This document shows, in pieces, positions 60,741 through 64,000 of a stretch of DNA of 64,000 nucleotides (positions are counted from its first letter, which is position 1; each line of letters starts with the position of its first letter). Position numbers and translations under genes: made by a program. The DNA is from Monosporascus cannonballus. Lineage: Eukaryota > Ascomycota > Sordariomycetes > Xylariales. The notes under the pieces were generated by a model. That model was not told where the DNA came from. It saw only the letters and a list, made by a program, of their open reading frames with translations, and made no database searches. The stretch is from the NCBI GenBank assembly GCA_004154925.1, contig QJNS01000203.1:85916-149915 (forward strand). Direction: 5' to 3'.

Positions 60741-61076
60741 GGGCTCACATAGGTTCGTCTAACTTCCCAGTCCCTTACTTTTTTTAAAACTCAGTGCTAG
60801 AAAACTCCAAGTACTATTAAGCATACCTACTCAGTTAATTGTGGCTTCCCGGTTCTTTCTGATAACTTCTTTAGGTTTTAGTATGGGTATGCTTAGGTTT
60901 AAGCTGTGAAGAGATTACTAGGCAAGTAGGAGGCAAGTAGGCTTGGCTTACGAAGAAGCCTAAATTCGTTGTAGGGAGAGTCCGTTGCGTACATTGCAGC
61001 TAATCAAACTTGTTCCTTCTTCCTTTCACTTGGCTGCTAGCTTTTCTGTAGCTTCTACAATACGTAACACACCGAT
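60741..61076. other. Intergenic sequence, nothing recognised
   Basis: Balanced to slightly AT-rich DNA between the pseudogene and a solo LTR. It holds a near-duplicate aggcaagtagg pair around 60920-60940. No ORF or RNA gene was recognised. Confidence 0.5.
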
Positions 61077-61081
61077 ATTGT

Positions 61082-61388
61082 TGTGTTATGACGTGCGGGC
61101 ACTTGGGCTCTATTAAAATAACGCTTGATTGTTGGATTTGTGTTAATAATTAGCGTGGAATATATATATTTACAATAAATCGGAAACTGAAGGGGACGAA
61201 GGGAGAGGAAAGGGAGATGATAAAAGTAAGAATGGTATCATATCAGGATAAGGTGAATAGGATATCCAGGTCTTCGACAGTTCCGGTTTTATCAAGAACG
61301 ATTATTAAAGTAGGAAATGTTTCGTTAAAACGGATTGAAGACGCTTAACATTAAAATGTAATACGGAAAAAACTGTATCATAGCAACA
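61082..61388 (+). mobile_element. Solo LTR, family S5 (307 bp)
   Basis: It starts TGTGTTATGACG and ends ATAGCAACA, with exact ATTGT duplications at 61077-61081 and 61389-61393. A TATATATATTTACAATAAATC segment near 61160 combines TATA and polyA-like motifs in plus-strand order. A purine-rich run follows. No second copy in the window. Confidence 0.82.
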
Positions 61389-61464
61389 ATTGTACATCAA
61401 ATATGACTTCGCGGAGAGTCTACTCCCCTCCAGAATCAGCTTCATAGTACCAATGCTCCAATGG

Positions 61465-63378
61465 TCACGCCATGGTCTCCATGATATCCTCTATCAATTT
61501 TGCTGCTTCTTTTAGATGCTCTATAAACTCTTCACCTCTTCCGTTTCCATTGATAATGTTGAAATCAACGCTTGAAACTTAGTCAGTAAATTGCGATGAG
61601 TGACTGGGAAATCGGAAGCACGTCGTGGTAGCTCACCTACTGTCTAATACGCGAACGGTCATGAACAGAACCTCCCTTTCCAACCAGCATTGGCCCACCT
61701 CGCTGACCCCAGCATCCATGAATGTGGTATAGACCTTCTGCGGTCCCTTGGTTCGCAGGTAGACCGGGTCTGTGAACAGTGCGGGGACTTCCTCGCCGGA
61801 TTCCAGCGCGACCTCTTTCAACCATGTGGTATGTCGCCACCACCCACGGCCCCACAAGAGAAGAGACCCAAGACGCGCATGCGACCTGACGGCGGCGGAG
61901 AACAACCGCGCTCGTTCTTTGATATCCAGTTGCGGATCCCAAGCTGCGTCGCAGAACGCGATCATCTCGGCCGTCGTGGCGTTAAGCGCGTCTACTCTGC
62001 CGCCTTGTAAATGCCTCTGGGATATCACATCCATACTGTTAGGGCTGTAGCCGAAGTGGCGGCGAACCGCAGCTTGGATAACCACCTGGAATATAGTCTT
62101 AGGTGGCAGTCTCTTTCTGCGAACGTACCTCACACCGTACCCCTTATGCGTATAGCTGTGCAGGGCCCAGCCGCTGACGGCAGAAAGATGTTGCGCGCGC
62201 AAGTCATCTACCAAAGGGGAGAGGCAAGATGGAACACATGCCGGCAAGTAAACGTAATCATCGGAAGCGAGAGCCACGGGGTAAGGCGATTCAGACGTCT
62301 CAATATGTTTGTCAATGGCACTTGAGATGGTACGACCCAACCCATACAAAGCTGTCCCGTCGATCTTAGAATGCTCACAGAGTAGTGACGTCTCGGCATT
62401 GGTACCAATGATAAAAGTCATAGTTTTATCTAACCAGCGATATCTGTTGTCGTCTAGAACAAAGGTTGCATGCAAATCTCTACTTGGCGGTGAGAGGAGA
62501 TCCGTCATCGAGGCAGACTGCAAACAGCGATTTCTCAATGGCCGAGACGTATGCTGCGTTGCTCGTACTAGCTGTGATCACCCCGTCACGTGCCTATAGT
62601 GATCTCAGCATATAGTCTGGCGAGAGCACCCTTGTAACTAAGGGGGACGAGAAGCTTTACCTGGGCCCAGACGTCTCGGTTTGCCGTGGTGAGAATGCTT
62701 AGCCAGTTGATATCTGCCGGAGCCTGCTCTATGATGACCCGGAAGATCGCCTTCAGCTTACCGCGTGATACGACCTGCCCGTCCCGTTCCCGAAGGGGAA
62801 TCTTGTATGCGTGGCCATTCCTCCATGGCGACAATGTAGTCATTGCCTGGCCAACGGTCGACGCCATGGGGACCCAGAACAGGGGTGCGGTTCGTGTTGA
62901 ATATCCAGTAAACCGATTCCATGCATAGCGGCAGTTGTAGATCATCCTGTTAGTCTTGCGCGACAGTCCCGTTGTCGAGGCACAATTTGTACTCGTACGC
63001 CGCCAGCGACACCAGAGCAGCGCGACACGCTTGGGTGTGCGGGAACTTGCTAGGTGGAAAAGAGGCATAGTAATTGTGCGATCGAGGATGCTAGTCGCGA
63101 TCCCTGAGCCACATCGCATTGCTGTATATATCCGCCAGCCAATTTCTCAGGCTTGGGTTCTTTGCAAGATCTTCTAGGCGGCTCTGAAGGCGTCTACCGA
63201 CACCATCAGCCTTCAACAACTCAGCAGCAGCCTGGCAGGTTCGAACTCTCTCGCGTTCATCACCGACACATGCTATGGCCTGCAAGAGACCTTCTACTGT
63301 TGCGTCCAAAGACGGCAAAGGATAGCGCGGCGTGGTCGTCTCCACGATACTTGTTTTCCCGTTGTTTGCCATTGCCAA
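61465..63378 (-). pseudogene. Choline/carnitine O-acyltransferase family pseudogene, 3 exons
   Basis: Members transfer acyl groups between CoA and carnitine or a related alcohol. Start ATG 63378; exons 63378-62639, 62571-61641 and 61577-61465 (introns of 67 and 63 bp, the second with branch site ACTGAC). N-terminal family block: YPLPSLDATVEGLL and NWLADIYSNAMWL; then NYYASFP, LCMESVYWIFNTNRTP, LTTANRDVWAQ, AAYVSAIEKSLFAVCLDD. The catalytic His is in CEHSKIDGTALYG (His codon 62371-62373); SQRHLQGGRVDALN matches the STR-F--GR-E block. It ends EEFIEHLKEAAKLIEDIMET. Roughly 590 codons, a normal length. Broken by TAG 63091-63093, TAA 62950-62952 and frameshifts near 62822 and 62485. Could be stand-alone or derived from the acyltransferase domain of a polyketide synthase. 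Confidence 0.85.
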
Positions 63379-63833
63379 GTAATAATTATGTTCCCGGCTG
63401 CTGTTCCCGGCTGCTGTGCTAGGACTTTTCGGATAAGAATGTTGAGCTGAGAAGTGCCAGCATAGGTCGGCTAGGCGCCAGATGATAGAATTAGATAGAT
63501 AGGTAAGCTCTAGGCTTTTCAGGAACCACCGAAACGAATGTGAATTGGCGTGGCCAATATCTCAAATGATGTCACAGTAAGCCGAAGATGCATTTTCTAT
63601 CTCTGAGTCTGCTTCGATGTAACATTTCCGACGTTGTGAGTCGGCCGCACTTGACCATCGGCCAGGTTCCTTATTCTTTTTATTATAAATCTTATATTTT
63701 AAATCACTTAATGCAAATTAGTTCATCCCGTTTTCTGGAAATACCTAAAGTTAAAATGTGAAACAGTTTTTATAATATAATTATATGCAAATTCCTGGCC
63801 GCTATGTGGTTCGGGCGTGGGTCAGAATCAAAC
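63379..63833. other. Upstream region of the acyltransferase pseudogene
   Basis: It contains a small direct repeat (gttcccggctgct twice at ~63390-63416). AT content rises after 63665. No gene was recognised; a promoter for the minus-strand gene would lie just right of 63378 but no clear TATA box was seen. Confidence 0.45.
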
Positions 63834-64000
63834 TGTCAGAGAAAATGGTAAAGTACGGAGTGAGAGGCAGAAGAAGCAGCCCAGCAGGTGGTTCATGGTA
63901 TGGGTAGTGAATAGATGACCATTAATGCCTGCCCTTTTCTAACTACTCGGGGGCGAAGCCCCCCTATATATACACAAACTGGAGCCACACTGGTGGGTCG
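63834..64000. mobile_element. Short LTR, family S1, copy 2 (cut by window end)
   Basis: It starts TGTCAGAG and aligns without gaps to 14322-14488, with 7 differences in 167 bp. Two differences in copy 1 are TG-to-TA relative to this copy, hinting at light RIP of copy 1. Whether this is a solo LTR or the 5' LTR of a complete element cannot be seen. Confidence 0.83.

Noticed and set aside
61690..62599. Several 66-106 codon frames on the plus strand and minus-strand alternates
   Set aside because: These are reverse or shifted frames of the acyltransferase pseudogene; none has the family's motifs.
14322..64000. The two S1 LTRs as the ends of one 49.7-kb element
   Set aside because: Copy 1 has its own complete TTAAT target-site duplication on both sides, so it is a separate solo insertion.

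Overview
The window reads as a filamentous ascomycete (Pezizomycotina) genome segment. About 60 kb (1 to ~59,900) is a very AT-rich block of nested, inactivated Ty3/gypsy LTR retrotransposons. Almost every lesion looks like a C-to-T change in a CpA context (CAG/CAA to stop, TGG to stop, TGC/TGT to TAC/TAT), the signature of repeat-induced point mutation (RIP). From ~59,900 the composition becomes balanced, with two broken host genes. The species cannot be fixed from the sequence.

Layout. 1-749: repeat R1. 755-6006: chromovirus A (+, 5' truncated). ~6,170-9,960: gypsy remnant I (-). 9,961-14,321: AT-rich DNA with unidentified minus-strand coding vestiges. 14,533-19,024: gypsy remnant H (-), carrying solo-LTR insertions. 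19,731-20,187: another LTR. 20,927-33,381: complete chromovirus B (+), with a complete foreign gypsy element (25,204-30,803) inserted in its RNase H region. 33,487-40,312: complete chromovirus C (+). 40,597-41,193: two solo LTRs. 42,130-51,192: a rearranged cluster D (+), F (-), G (+). 51,247-51,670: solo LTR. 52,133-52,880: second R1 copy. 53,121-59,869: complete chromovirus E (-). 60,149-60,740: pseudogene of unknown family. 61,082-61,388: solo LTR. 61,465-63,378: choline/carnitine acyltransferase pseudogene (-). 63,834 to the end: second copy of the short LTR seen at 14,322. Most boundaries rest on TG..CA ends plus exact 5-bp target-site duplications (TSDs) read directly from the sequence.

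The most striking observation is a second gene inside the chromovirus family. Between the pol chromodomain and the 3' LTR, on the strand opposite to pol, every copy that reaches this region (A, B, C, D, E, G) keeps remnants of one antisense ORF. Its stop codon overlaps the pol stop by 11-14 nt, tail to tail, in the five copies where both stops are clear. In four copies the N-terminal part has six positions spaced exactly as a fungal Zn2Cys6 cluster (C-x2-C-x6-C-x8-C-x2-C-x6-C). Every position that is no longer Cys is Tyr, as RIP predicts. A Lys/Arg/Glu-rich, coiled-coil-like segment and an Asp-Trp-rich tail follow. The ancestor therefore probably carried gag-pol plus an oppositely transcribed, possibly DNA-binding protein.

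The family's LTRs share one 3' half (R/U5) but carry at least five unrelated 5' halves (U3), some with 35- or 36-bp tandem repeats. Short solo LTRs and U3 regions are far less mutated than the internal regions, consistent with RIP needing long homologous partners.
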